From Polaromonas sp. YR568 (GTDB taxonomy: Bacteria; Pseudomonadota; Gammaproteobacteria; Burkholderiales; Burkholderiaceae_C), in the NCBI RefSeq assembly GCF_900116715.1, contig NZ_FPBM01000007.1:62001-126000 (forward strand): a DNA stretch of 64,000 nt, in the 5' to 3' direction. This document shows positions 10,730-19,106 of this stretch, piece by piece. Below the pieces are notes generated by a model, which searched no databases, had not been told where the DNA came from, and saw only the letters and a program-made list of their open reading frames with translations. Made by a program: the position numbers and the translations under genes. The stretch's first letter is position 1, and the number at the start of each line of letters is the position of its first letter.

Positions 10730-11296
10730 CAGCTGGCCGGGTCTCGCCCCGGCGGGCGAGGCACTTTTCTTTGCTTCGCCAAAGAAAAGTGCCCAAAAGA
10801 AAGGCGACCCGCAGTCTGGGTCCCTGCGCTTCGCTACGGGCAACCTGCGGTGCTCGAGCCAAGCGGGGTCAAAAACAACTCGCTGCGCTCAAACAAGTTT
10901 TTGCCCTGATCCGCTTGTCTCTGCGCTCCTCGGCCCAGCCAGAACGGGGCAATCGGGAACGGGGACAAATACCAAAGACAAATACCAACAAGGACTCGCC
11001 ATGGCGAGTCCTTGTTTCTTCAGGTATTCGGTATTCGTATTCGGCTGTTTGGCTGTTCGGTATTCCTTCTCCCACCCCCTTCTGTCTGCGCCGAGGAGCG
11101 CAGGTCCAGACGGATAAGGGCAAAAACTTGTCTGAGCCGAAGGCGAGTTGTTTTTGACCCCGTCTGGACCGAGCACCGCAGGCTGCCCGCAGCGAAGCGG
11201 AGGGACGCAGACAGTAGGGTCGCCTTTCCTTTGCTTACTTTCCTTTGGCGAAGCAAAAAAAAGTGAGTCGCCGCCGGGCGACCCCGGCCAGCAGGA
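10730..11296. repeat. Large imperfect inverted repeat (arms of about 220 bp)
   Basis: The left arm (about 10730-10950) and the right arm (about 11074-11295, reversed) carry the same blocks in the same order: CTGGCCGGG, TTGCTTCGCCAAAG, AAAGGCGACCC, CGCTTCGCT, CCTGCGGTGCTCG, GGGGTCAAAAACAACTCGC, CAAGTTTTTGCCCT, CTGCGCTCCTCGG. Between them are about 120 bp with a perfect palindrome. The stretch 10658-11338 has no convincing gene; open frames here are repeat sequence. The structure could form a very long cruciform or be a non-autonomous mobile element. No transposase is present. Confidence 0.8.
10987..11016. repeat. Perfect 30-bp palindrome at the centre of the inverted repeat
   Basis: The sequence is its own reverse complement over 30 bases, with the half-site AACAAGGACTCGCCA. 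Outside it, AATACC on the left (10981-10986) and GGTATT on the right extend the symmetry with a loop. It could act as a bidirectional hairpin, but there is no T-run directly after it. Confidence 0.85.
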
Positions 11297-11338
11297 GTCA
11301 GCAGAGAGCACACTGCCGGAGCAAGCCAGCCTTATCGC

Positions 11339-12256
11339 TCAGGGTGCGCCGAACCCAAAACGGCGAAACACATCCTGCGCCTCCGGCGTAAGCAAGTACG
11401 CCGCAAACTGCGCAGCCGCAGCATCACCGCTGCGAGCGGTAAGCCCATAAGCCGCACTGACCTGCAAGGCAGGCGGCATCTGCACCACATTCATGCGCGG
11501 CAACTCCTTGCGAACCGCCACCGCATTGGTGCAATACGTCAGGAACAGATCAGCGCGCCCTTCGGAGATCAACCACTCGTAAACGCTGCGGCCAGCCGGC
11601 GGCTGGGGTGCCTCGGGTGAGCCGGTGAGCTTGAGCGCCCTGGCGTCCAGCGCCGCGTAAGCGCCGGGCTTGAGCGCTTCGGCTTTGCGGAACACTTCCC
11701 AGGCGTAGTCCCCCGACGGATCCGCTTTGGGTGTGGAGGTGCCGAGCTTGACGGCGGGGTCCAGCATCAGGTCGAGCAGCTTGCCCGAGTCTGCATTGAG
11801 CTGCGGCACGGCCAGCGCACACAGCTGGTTGCGCACAAACAGCGTGGGCTGTGCCCATGCACTGCCCGCTGCGGCATACAGGCGCTGGGGATGCTGCGTG
11901 TCGGCCGATGCAAACACCTGCGCCGGCTCCCCCTTTTCAATGCGCTCGCGCAGCAGGCCAGAGGCGCCGAAAGTCAGCTGGGTTTTCACGCCCATGCGGG
12001 TTTCGTAGGCGCGAGCAGCTTCTGTGAGCGCTTCACGCAGACTGCCCGCCGCATACACGCGCAGCGGCGCGGCGCCTTCAGCAGATGCTGCGGGCGATTG
12101 GGCATGCGCCATATTCAGGCCTCCTGAGAAAACAACTGCCACAGCAGCAGCCCATACCAGCAGGCGCCGCGGGACTGGCTTTGCCGGGCCGCAGGCGCCG
12201 CCACCTCGAGGGGGGAACAGGCTACACGCAGTGAGCCTGGACAGGGGGGTACTCAT
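11339..12256 (-). CDS. ModA-like molybdate/tungstate substrate-binding protein
   Basis: A 305-residue protein. The ATG at 12256 overlaps the TGA of tupA by ATGA, so translation is coupled. Residues 1-33 (MSTPLSRLTACSLFPP and on) are encoded by an interspersed repeat copy; after this comes a signal peptide (RRLLVWAAAVAVVFSGGLNMAHAQ). The mature part has the ModA pattern: LRVYAAGSLREALTEAARAYE, TFGASGLLRERIEKGEPAQVFASAD and FLTYCTNAVAV. It would bind an oxyanion in the periplasm. It has no permease of its own here and may feed TupBC. The extended N-terminus is odd and the true start could be internal. Confidence 0.85.
   Translation of the reverse strand: MSTPLSRLTACSLFPPRGGGACGPAKPVPRRLLVWAAAVAVVFSGGLNMAHAQSPAASAEGAAPLRVYAAGSLREALTEAARAYETRMGVKTQLTFGASGLLRERIEKGEPAQVFASADTQHPQRLYAAAGSAWAQPTLFVRNQLCALAVPQLNADSGKLLDLMLDPAVKLGTSTPKADPSGDYAWEVFRKAEALKPGAYAALDARALKLTGSPEAPQPPAGRSVYEWLISEGRADLFLTYCTNAVAVRKELPRMNVVQMPPALQVSAAYGLTARSGDAAAAQFAAYLLTPEAQDVFRRFGFGAP
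12161..12243 (-). repeat. Interspersed repeat copy B, inside the modA-like 5' end
   Basis: Read on the minus strand it gives CTCACTGCGTGTAGCC, a C-rich/G-rich stretch, CCTGCGGCCCGGCAAAGCC, AGTCCCGCGG, the same blocks in the same order as the copy at 4741-4817. It lies wholly within the coding region of the ModA-like protein and encodes most of the first 33 residues. Confidence 0.75.
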
Positions 12257-13080
12257 TTCGTTGCGTTCGGAAAGAAGAGCTGCTCGCCATTGATCTTGTA
12301 GCCCGCGATCACATTCTGGCCTGCGGGCGAAATCACCCAGTCCACAAACTTCTGCGCTTCCACCACTTTGGTCTGCGGGTGTTTGGCCGGGTTCACCACC
12401 ATCACACCGTACTGGTTAAACAGTTTGGTGTCGCCTTCCACCAGCACGGCCAGGTCGCCGCGGTTCTTGAATGACAGCCAGGTGCCGCGGTCTGCCAGCA
12501 CATAAGCGCCGCTGCTGGCCGCAATATTGAGTGCCGGGCCCATGCCGCAGCCGCAGGCCTTGTAGTTGGCAAACGCGGGCTTGTCGCCCGGCGTTTCGAT
12601 GCCCGCGGTTTTCCAGTAGCGCAGCTCGGCGGCGTGCGTGCCGCTCTTGTCGCCACGGGATATGAAGTTGGCGTTGGCAGTATTGAGTTTTTTCAGCGCT
12701 TCGACAATGTCCTTGCCTTTGGCTTTGGCCGGGTCGGCTGCGGGGCCGATCAGCACGAAGTCGTTGTACATGACCGGAAAGCGTTTGATTGCAAAGCCTT
12801 CGGCGACGACTTTCTCTTCAGCGACCTGGTCGTGCACAAACAGCACGTCGGCATCGCCGCGGCGCCCCATGTCGATGGCCTGGCCGGTGCCGACGGCGAC
12901 CACTTTGATGTCTATACCCGTGGCCTTCTTGAACTCGGGCAGCAGGTAAGGAAACAACCCCGACTGTTCGGTAGAGGTGGTGGACGCCATGACGATGCTG
13001 TTGGTCTGCGCCATGGCCAGCGTGGCCGATAGCGCCAGCGGAACCAGGGCCAGTGCCCTGAGGGTTTTCAAAGTGATCAT
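12253..13080 (-). CDS. tupA: Tungstate ABC transporter substrate-binding protein TupA
   Basis: A 275-residue protein with a signal peptide cut after LAMAQ. The mature N-terminus has the TupA oxyanion motif TTST (IVMASTTSTEQSGLFPYLLP). Other family segments are VVAVGTGQAIDMGRRGDADVLFVHD, FISRGDKSGTHAAELRYWK and LADRGTWLSF. TupA binds tungstate (and molybdate more weakly) in the periplasm for import. It overlaps tupC by 4 bp upstream and the ModA-like gene by 4 bp downstream, forming a tupB-tupC-tupA-modA-like operon. Confidence 0.93.
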   Translation of the reverse strand: MITLKTLRALALVPLALSATLAMAQTNSIVMASTTSTEQSGLFPYLLPEFKKATGIDIKVVAVGTGQAIDMGRRGDADVLFVHDQVAEEKVVAEGFAIKRFPVMYNDFVLIGPAADPAKAKGKDIVEALKKLNTANANFISRGDKSGTHAAELRYWKTAGIETPGDKPAFANYKACGCGMGPALNIAASSGAYVLADRGTWLSFKNRGDLAVLVEGDTKLFNQYGVMVVNPAKHPQTKVVEAQKFVDWVISPAGQNVIAGYKINGEQLFFPNATK

Positions 13081-13766
13081 GCAAGTTCTCCTTTTAAAAA
13101 AGCTTCCGCCGCGGCGGGGATAGGTCCGTTGAAAAAATCCGCCGTCGGCATGTCGGCCACCAGCCGGCCCTGCTCGAGGTAAATCACGCGGCTGGCCAGG
13201 CGTTTGACCTGGCCCAGGTTGTGGCTGCTGAAGACCAGCGTCATGCCGGCATCGGCAAATTCGGCCATCAGGCGTTCGACTTCGCGCTTGGCGGTGGGGT
13301 CCAGGCTGGCGGTGGGCTCATCGAGCAGCAGCACCTGCGGCTTGAGGGCCCAGGCCCGCGCCAGCGCCACACGCTGCTGCTGGCCGCCAGACAAAGCCTT
13401 GGCATTGCGCGTGGCCAGGCTTTCCAGCCCCACGCGCTCGAGTGCGGCCAGTGCGCGTGCCTTGGCTTCTTGCCAGCGCGCGCCGCCCAGCCAAAGGCCC
13501 AGCGCCACGTTGTTGAGCACGCTGGTTCGCAGCATGTAAGGCCGCTGGAACAGCATGGCCTGCCGCGCCTGCATGTCACGCTGCAAGCTGCCCGATGCCG
13601 GCCGGACCAGGCCGTTCAGGGTTCGCAGCAGCGTGCTTTTGCCGCTGCCGTTGGAGCCTATCAGCGCCAGTTTTTCGCCGGCCTTGATGCGCAGGCTGCA
13701 ATCGCTCAGCGCCTGCACCCTGCCGAACTGCACGCTGACGGCGTGCAGGTTGAACACCTGCGTCAT
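13077..13766 (-). CDS. tupC: Tungstate ABC transporter ATP-binding protein TupC
   Basis: A 229-residue ABC ATPase. Walker A is GSNGSGKST (about residues 37-45), the signature is LSGGQQQR, Walker B is VLLLDEPTASLD, and the switch His lies in SSHN. It powers import through TupB. The gene overlaps tupB and tupA by 4 bp each, so all are translated together. Assignment to tungstate rests on the neighbouring TupA. Confidence 0.92.
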   Translation of the reverse strand: MTQVFNLHAVSVQFGRVQALSDCSLRIKAGEKLALIGSNGSGKSTLLRTLNGLVRPASGSLQRDMQARQAMLFQRPYMLRTSVLNNVALGLWLGGARWQEAKARALAALERVGLESLATRNAKALSGGQQQRVALARAWALKPQVLLLDEPTASLDPTAKREVERLMAEFADAGMTLVFSSHNLGQVKRLASRVIYLEQGRLVADMPTADFFNGPIPAAAEAFLKGELA

Positions 13767-14515
13767 GCCGGGCCTCCTCGCACGGCCAGGCCGGCGGCCA
13801 TGTCGGGAACGCGGTCATCAAAGCGCTCACGCCAGCGCCGCAGCAGGGCAATCAGGATGTTCAGCAGCAAGACCACGCCCAGCAATACGATGCCCAGGGC
13901 CAGCGCCAGCGGCAAATCACCCTTGCTGGTTTCCAGCGCGATCGAGGTGGTCATCACACGCGTAAAGCCGTCGATATTGCCGCCCACCACCATCACAGCA
14001 CCCACCTCTGAAATGGCGCGGCCGAAGGCGGCGATCAGCACCGTCAGCAAGGCATAACGTTCGTCCCACAGAAGAATCAGGCCGCGCACGAAGCGGCCCG
14101 CGCCCAGCGACTGGAACTGCTCGCCATGCGAGCGGTCGGCGTCTTCGATGGCCTGGCGCACCAGCGCAGTCACGACAGGCAGCACCAGCACCGCCTGCGC
14201 CAGCACCATGGCCTTGAAGGAAAACAGCCAGCCCAGAAAACCCAGCGGCCCGCTGCGCGACAGCAGCAGGTAGACCACCAGACCAACCACCACCGACGGC
14301 AAGGCCAGCGCGGTATTGAGCACCGCCAGCACCGCAGCGCGGCCCCGAAAACGCGACACGCCCAGCCAGGCGCCCAGCAGCAGGCCGCCGACGCAGGCGA
14401 TCAGGCAGGCCAGGGCGCTCACGGCCAGCGACCGGGCGACGATGCCGGCCAGCACGGGATCAAGCGAAGTGATGAGGGTGAGGGCCGTAGCGGCGCTGTC
14501 TGAGAAGGTGTTCAT
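13763..14515 (-). CDS. tupB: Tungstate ABC transporter permease TupB
   Basis: A membrane protein of 250 residues from the ATG at 14515, or 266 from an in-frame ATG at 14563; neither has a good ribosome site. It has about five membrane helices and the ABC importer EAA-type loop (EQFQSLGAGRFVRGLILLWDERYAL, then FGRAISEVGAVMVVGGNI). The segment ALPSVVVGLVVYLLLSRSGPLGF is typical of TupB/ModB. It is first in the operon and divergent from the ModE-type regulator. A CTATG...CATAG inverted repeat lies immediately upstream. Confidence 0.9.
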   Translation of the reverse strand: MNTFSDSAATALTLITSLDPVLAGIVARSLAVSALACLIACVGGLLLGAWLGVSRFRGRAAVLAVLNTALALPSVVVGLVVYLLLSRSGPLGFLGWLFSFKAMVLAQAVLVLPVVTALVRQAIEDADRSHGEQFQSLGAGRFVRGLILLWDERYALLTVLIAAFGRAISEVGAVMVVGGNIDGFTRVMTTSIALETSKGDLPLALALGIVLLGVVLLLNILIALLRRWRERFDDRVPDMAAGLAVRGGPA

Positions 14516-14572
14516 GTCGGGAGCGGAGGTATGTAGCGTACTGCCTAAGTCCTTGATTTGCATCGGGAATCA

Positions 14573-14600
14573 TCGCTATGAATTCATTTGCATAGGTTGG
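14573..14600. promoter_or_regulatory. ModE-type operator candidate between tupB and its regulator
   Basis: An imperfect inverted repeat, CGCTATGAA - TTCATT - TGCATAGGTTG, lies in the divergent region, about 80 bp from the regulator start. Half-sites of the form CGCTATR resemble the known ModE box in spacing and base content. The divergent regulator has a ModE-type DNA-binding domain, so repression of tupBCA when oxyanion is plentiful is plausible. Confidence 0.55.
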
Positions 14601-14681
14601 CAAACCCATGCTCCGCCGCAGGTACCCGCCCCGTCCCTGCCAGGCGATGCACTCATAATCTGTGCACTTACCGTCTTTGCC

Positions 14682-15797
14682 ATGCATAAAGTAGAACTCT
14701 CTTACCTGCTCACGCCACAGCGCGGCAAAAACACCCTGATACGCAACCCGCTGATGGATTTGCTCCATGCCGTACGCGAGCAGGGCTCGATTTCCAAGGC
14801 GGCCAAGGCGCTTGATCTCTCGTACCGCCACGTGTGGGGCGCACTCAAGGGCTGGGAGCAGACCCTGGGACGCACGCTCATCGTCTGGGACAAAGGCCAG
14901 CGGGCGCGCCTCACCGAATTCGGCGAGAAGCTGCTCTGGGCCGAACGGCAGGCGCAGGCGCGGCTGGCCCCGCAGATCGAGGCCCTGCGCGGCGACATTG
15001 AACGCGCGTTTTCCACCGCCTTCGACGACAACGCCCACGTTCTCACGCTCTATGCCAGCCACGACGCGGCGCTCTCGGCCCTGCGCGACCAGGCCAGCCC
15101 GCGCGGTTTGCACCTGGACATCCGCTTCATGGGCAGCGTCGACGCCATCGCGGCCCTGAACGCGGGGCGCTGCATGATGGCGGGCTTTCACACGCTGGAC
15201 CAACCCGAAAGCCGGTCTGTGACCGCGCAGACCTACCGCAACCTGCTCAAGCCCGGGCTGCACAAACTGATAGGCTTCGCCCACCGCACACAGGGCCTGA
15301 TCGTTGCCAAAAACAATCCGCTGCGTATCACCGGTATCGCCGACCTTGCCAGGCCCGGTGTGCGCTATGTGAACCGGGCCGAGGGCACCGGCACGCGCGT
15401 GCTGCTGGACGAGCTGCTGGGCCGGGCCGGTGTGGCGGCTTCGCGCATCCACGGCTATCAAAGTCAGGAGCCATCACATACCGCGGTGGCGCAGGCGATT
15501 GCCAGCGGCGCCGCGGATGCGGGCCTGGGCATTGAAACGGCGGCGCGCGAGAAGGGCCTGGACTTCGTTCCCCTGGCCGAGGAGCGCTACCACCTGGTAT
15601 GCCTGAAGTCAGAGCTGCCCACGCCGCAAGTGCAGGCGCTCATCAAGGAACTGCAAAGCCGCGAATGGCAAACGACGCTGGAAGAATTGCCCGGCTACAG
15701 CGGCAAGCTGGCGCACAGCGGCAAAGTGCTTTCCTTGCGCACCACCCTGCCCTGGTGGACCTACCGAAAAGAAAAACCCGGCAAAAACCCGCTTTAG
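14682..15797 (+). CDS. ModE-type regulator with periplasmic-binding-like C-terminal domain
   Basis: A 371-residue cytoplasmic regulator starting at the ATG at 14682. Residues about 1-95 form a ModE/LysR-like winged helix (LLHAVREQGSISKAAKALDLSYRHVWGALKGWEQTL is split over residues 26-61). From about residue 120 a solute-binding-like domain follows (LTLYASHDAALSALRDQASPRGLHLDIRFMGSVDAIAALNAGRC; VNRAEGTGTRVLLDELL). Such proteins sense molybdate/tungstate status with a ModA/TupA-like domain rather than with TOBE domains. It is divergent from tupBCA and probably controls it. Confidence 0.88.
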   Translation: MHKVELSYLLTPQRGKNTLIRNPLMDLLHAVREQGSISKAAKALDLSYRHVWGALKGWEQTLGRTLIVWDKGQRARLTEFGEKLLWAERQAQARLAPQIEALRGDIERAFSTAFDDNAHVLTLYASHDAALSALRDQASPRGLHLDIRFMGSVDAIAALNAGRCMMAGFHTLDQPESRSVTAQTYRNLLKPGLHKLIGFAHRTQGLIVAKNNPLRITGIADLARPGVRYVNRAEGTGTRVLLDELLGRAGVAASRIHGYQSQEPSHTAVAQAIASGAADAGLGIETAAREKGLDFVPLAEERYHLVCLKSELPTPQVQALIKELQSREWQTTLEELPGYSGKLAHSGKVLSLRTTLPWWTYRKEKPGKNPL

Positions 15798-15859
15798 CCC
15801 AGACAAAGCATTGACAAGGCGCCGCAGGGCGCCGGGCAGCATGGCCGCGCGCCAGGATT

Positions 15860-15881
15860 CATTACGTTTCCATTACGTTTC
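15860..15881. repeat. Tandem 11-bp direct repeat upstream of the FimL-like gene
   Basis: CATTACGTTTC occurs twice head to tail. It is 145 bp upstream of the FimL-like start in a 228-bp intergenic region that has no other gene. The period of one helical turn suggests a binding site, with no regulator to assign. Confidence 0.55.
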
Positions 15882-16025
15882 GATTGACTGCTTGGGAATC
15901 TCCAAAGACGCAGATAGACTCGTGCAGGCTCATTGCACCAAGCCCCGGCGATTGCTCACACTTTCGTTTTCTTTTGGCGCATCAAGTCAGTCGTCCGTTT
16001 TCTGATTCACGTACCGGCCCACCCT

Positions 16026-17807
16026 ATGCAAGCACATGACCTGGATTCATCCCCCGCAGAACTGGACCTCACGCTGCTGGACCTGGGACCGCTGGCCTGG
16101 GTGCTGGACGAGTTGAAAAGCTCGCTGGAGAGTGCGTCCAAGGCGCTTCGGCGTTTTGTGCGTGAGGCCGAAACCGTCAGCAACTCGGACCTCGCGGCCC
16201 TGGACGCGGGCCAGCTGCGCACCGCCCGCCAGCAATTGCACCAGTCCCTGGGCGCCCTGGAAATGGTCGGCATGAACGCGCCCGCGCTGATGCTGCGCGC
16301 CATGGAATCGGCCGTGCAGAAGTTCATCCAGTCACCCGCGCTGTGCACGCAGGACGCCGCCACCAAGATAGAGCTGGCCGGCTTTTCCCTGACCCACTAC
16401 CTTGAAGATGTGCTGGCGGGCAAACCCGTCTCGGCGGTGTCCCTCTTTCCGCAATACCGCGACATCCAGGACCTGGCCGGCGCCGACCGCATCCATCCGG
16501 CCGACCTGTGGGCCTTTGAGTGGCGCTGGATAGAGCCGGCGGTCACCCGGGCAGTCGACGCCAGGCCCTACGGTGACGACGCGAGGCAGTTGCTCGACCG
16601 GCTCATGCTCAACCTCATTCGCACGGGCGACCCTGAAACAGCGCGCAGCCTCAGCGATGTCTGCCTCGGCTTTGCCGCGGGGCAGCCGGGCGCCGAGCCC
16701 CGGACATTCTGGAAAATAGCCGCGGGCTTTTTTGAGGCGCTGGCCCAGGGCCTCCTGAAGGTTGACCTCTATGTGAAGCGCGCCACCTTGCGCATCCTGC
16801 TGCAGTACGTGTGGCTTGTGCGGGGCACGGAAGCTTCGGCCCGGCTTGCGCAGGACCTGCTTTTCATGTGCTCGCAGGCGAAAGTGATGCGGTCGGCGGA
16901 TGCACCGGTGTTGTCGGCGGTGCGCTCCGCTTACGGCCTGTCGCGCGTCAAGCCGGTTGACTATGAATCGGTCCATTTCGGCCGCTTCGCCCCCGCGCTG
17001 ATTGCGCAGGCCCGCAAGCGGATTGCCGCGGCCAGGGAGAGCTGGTCGTTCGCTACCGCTGGGGACCTGGGAAAATTCAAGTCGCTGAAAGACCAGTTCA
17101 GCCTGGTGTCGGACTCGCTCGTGAAACTGCACCCGCCCAGCGAGCCGATGGCGCGCGCGCTGTCACGGGTCATCGACGCGACGGTGGCCTCGGGCAAAGC
17201 GCCTGCACCTGAATTGGCGCTGGAAGTCGCGGCGGCCGTGCTCTACCTGGAAGCCGTGTTCGACGATTTCGATCCCAACGACCCGGAACTCTGGACCCGT
17301 ACCGCCCGGCTCGCGGAGCGGCTGCAAAGCGCCCAGGCCGGCGGGCAGCCGCAAGCGCTCGAATCCTGGATGGAGCAGCTCTACCAGAGCGTCAACGACA
17401 AGCAGACCATGATCAGTGTGGTGGACGAGCTTCGTGTGTCGCTGGCCGACCTGGAAAAGTCGCTGGACAATTTCTTTCGCGCACCGCAGGACAAAAAAGT
17501 ACTGGCCGCGGTGCCCGCCCAGCTCGCAAGAATGAAGGGCGTGCTGTCCATGCTCGAGCTGGACCAGGCCGCCCTGGCGGTGATGCACATGCGCGAGCTG
17601 GTTGAAAAAATACTCGAGCAGGACATTGACGAGCAGCAGGCCCGCGCTGCCGGCATGTTTGACCGGCTGGGCAACAACCTGGGCGCCTTGAGCTTTCTGA
17701 TCGACATGCTCAACTACCAGCCCCGGCTGGCAAAGCGCCTGTTTTTCTATGACGAGCTCAAGGGCGAGCTCAAGGCGGACCGGGATAGCGAGGCCAAGCG
17801 CAAATAG
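16026..17807 (+). CDS. FimL/ChpA-N-terminal-like scaffold protein
   Basis: A 593-residue, mostly helical protein from the ATG at 16026. Its sequence resembles the N-terminal Hpt-like portion of ChpA/PilL chemotaxis kinases (LRTARQQLHQSLGALEMVGM near residue 70; later SLADLEKSLDNFFRAPQDKK and ARMKGVLSMLELDQAALAVMHMRELVEKIL). It stops before any histidine kinase, CheW or receiver domain, and the next gene runs the other way. In Pseudomonas the stand-alone protein of this build is FimL, which supports cAMP signalling and type IV pilus function. It could instead be a broken chpA; the clean ending (SEAKRK) favours a full gene. Confidence 0.72.
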   Translation: MQAHDLDSSPAELDLTLLDLGPLAWVLDELKSSLESASKALRRFVREAETVSNSDLAALDAGQLRTARQQLHQSLGALEMVGMNAPALMLRAMESAVQKFIQSPALCTQDAATKIELAGFSLTHYLEDVLAGKPVSAVSLFPQYRDIQDLAGADRIHPADLWAFEWRWIEPAVTRAVDARPYGDDARQLLDRLMLNLIRTGDPETARSLSDVCLGFAAGQPGAEPRTFWKIAAGFFEALAQGLLKVDLYVKRATLRILLQYVWLVRGTEASARLAQDLLFMCSQAKVMRSADAPVLSAVRSAYGLSRVKPVDYESVHFGRFAPALIAQARKRIAAARESWSFATAGDLGKFKSLKDQFSLVSDSLVKLHPPSEPMARALSRVIDATVASGKAPAPELALEVAAAVLYLEAVFDDFDPNDPELWTRTARLAERLQSAQAGGQPQALESWMEQLYQSVNDKQTMISVVDELRVSLADLEKSLDNFFRAPQDKKVLAAVPAQLARMKGVLSMLELDQAALAVMHMRELVEKILEQDIDEQQARAAGMFDRLGNNLGALSFLIDMLNYQPRLAKRLFFYDELKGELKADRDSEAKRK

Positions 17808-17834
17808 CCCGCCGCCCGGCCCGGCGCCATTTTT

Positions 17835-19106
17835 TTACAGCGCGCAAGAGCGGAAGCCGCAAAACACATCGTCCCGCTCCGGCAACTGGAAGTTGCGGTG
17901 CCTGGGCGTTTTCATGCGCGCACGTGTTGCAAACGAGGCGCCGCGCAGCACCTTGTGCGTGCCGAATGAGGCCTGCGAATACGCCTGCCCCGGGTCGGGC
18001 GTAAAGCCCGGGTAAGGCCGGAAGGTGGTGCCCATCCACTCCCACACATCGCCCCAGTAGAACCCGCGGCGGGCGGCCGTGTGAGCCGCCAGCTCCCATT
18101 CGACTTCAGCGGGCAGGCGGCGCCCGGCCCAGCGGCACCAGGCGTCAGCTTCCCACCAGCTCACGTGCAGGGCCGGCTGGCTGGGCTGCATGCGGCGCGG
18201 CACGCCAAAGCGGTTCTGGATGACCGCGCCGCTGGTGATGCCGATCTGGTCAACATAACGCGGGCCGCGCCGGCCCTCGCTGGCGGCCAGGGCCTGCAGC
18301 CAGCGCCAGCCGTCAGGGTGCCAGAGCTCCTCGCGGTCATAAGCACCGTCGCCCACAAATTCCACATACTGCGCCCAGGTGACGGGCTGGGCGTCGATTT
18401 CAAACTCGGGCACGCTGACCGCATGCACCGGCTTTTCGTTGTCGAAAGCAAAACCGGCACCAGGCCCCCGCACGCTGCCCAATTGCCATACGGTGGCGGG
18501 AATCACCAGCGGCTCCCGCACGGTCATGGGCCGGGGCGTGAACGCCGTCTGCAGCGTCTCGTCCAGCGGCAGGCCCAGGGCCTGCGCCCCGCTGGCGAGC
18601 GACTCGCTGCGCATGTCTTCGTAACAAAGGCACAGCCGGTAAAAATACAGAGCGTCGTCGTTGTCGCCATTGCGGCTGCCGGACAGCGCGGTCTTCTCCA
18701 GAAGGTCCAGCGTGCCCTCCAGGGTATCGAGCAGGTAGGCGCGGCAGGCGCTCATATCGGGCAGGTCAAGCGACCAGCGTGCGCCGTGGGGCACCGCCTC
18801 CGCATTCCACCAGCCGTCCGCGCGGGGCTCGATCGAGGCCAGCCGGGTGTGCGCGGAGTCACAGCGTGTGCCGAGTGATCGCTGCATGTTGCGCGCGATC
18901 CACCATTCCTGAAACCAGCCCAGGTGGCCCAGCTCCCACAAGGGCGGGTTAACCGCGGCAAGCTGCGGCACAGCGAAATGCACCGCCTCAAGGGCGTGCT
19001 GGTACTGCGCAAACAGGTGCAGGGTGTGGTTGCGCGCGTCCATCAGGGCCAGCGACAGCAGTCCCTGGCCGGCGCTGCGCGTGCTGCCAGGGTCGTTCAG
19101 GTTCAA
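17835..19106 (-). CDS. SenA/EgtB-family protein lacking two iron-ligand histidines
   Basis: A 423-residue protein with an N-terminal DinB-like domain and a C-terminal FGE-sulfatase/EgtB domain. The whole chain follows selenoneine synthase SenA of Burkholderiales: NPPLWELGHLGWFQEWWIARN-type start, WAGRRLPAEVEWELAA, WGDVWEWMGTTFRPYPGF, VLRGASFATRARM and RNFQLPERDDVFCGFRSC. The first expected iron ligand is present (H61, GHLGWF). The second motif, HExxH in EgtB/SenA, reads YEDMR (Y162, R166), so two His ligands are gone. Catalysis may be lost or changed. No senB is nearby; selD is 17 kb away. Family confident, SenA activity doubtful. Confidence 0.85.
   Translation of the reverse strand: MNLNDPGSTRSAGQGLLSLALMDARNHTLHLFAQYQHALEAVHFAVPQLAAVNPPLWELGHLGWFQEWWIARNMQRSLGTRCDSAHTRLASIEPRADGWWNAEAVPHGARWSLDLPDMSACRAYLLDTLEGTLDLLEKTALSGSRNGDNDDALYFYRLCLCYEDMRSESLASGAQALGLPLDETLQTAFTPRPMTVREPLVIPATVWQLGSVRGPGAGFAFDNEKPVHAVSVPEFEIDAQPVTWAQYVEFVGDGAYDREELWHPDGWRWLQALAASEGRRGPRYVDQIGITSGAVIQNRFGVPRRMQPSQPALHVSWWEADAWCRWAGRRLPAEVEWELAAHTAARRGFYWGDVWEWMGTTFRPYPGFTPDPGQAYSQASFGTHKVLRGASFATRARMKTPRHRNFQLPERDDVFCGFRSCAL

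Noticed and set aside
10987..11016. Simple rho-independent terminator
   Set aside because: The hairpin is strong, but no T-run follows directly on either strand and the element sits at the exact centre of a larger inverted repeat.
10541..11311. Several overlapping open frames in the inverted repeat region
   Set aside because: They occur on both strands and follow the repeat arms; products such as GEAKKS and KNNSLRS stretches are translated repeat, with no ribosome sites.
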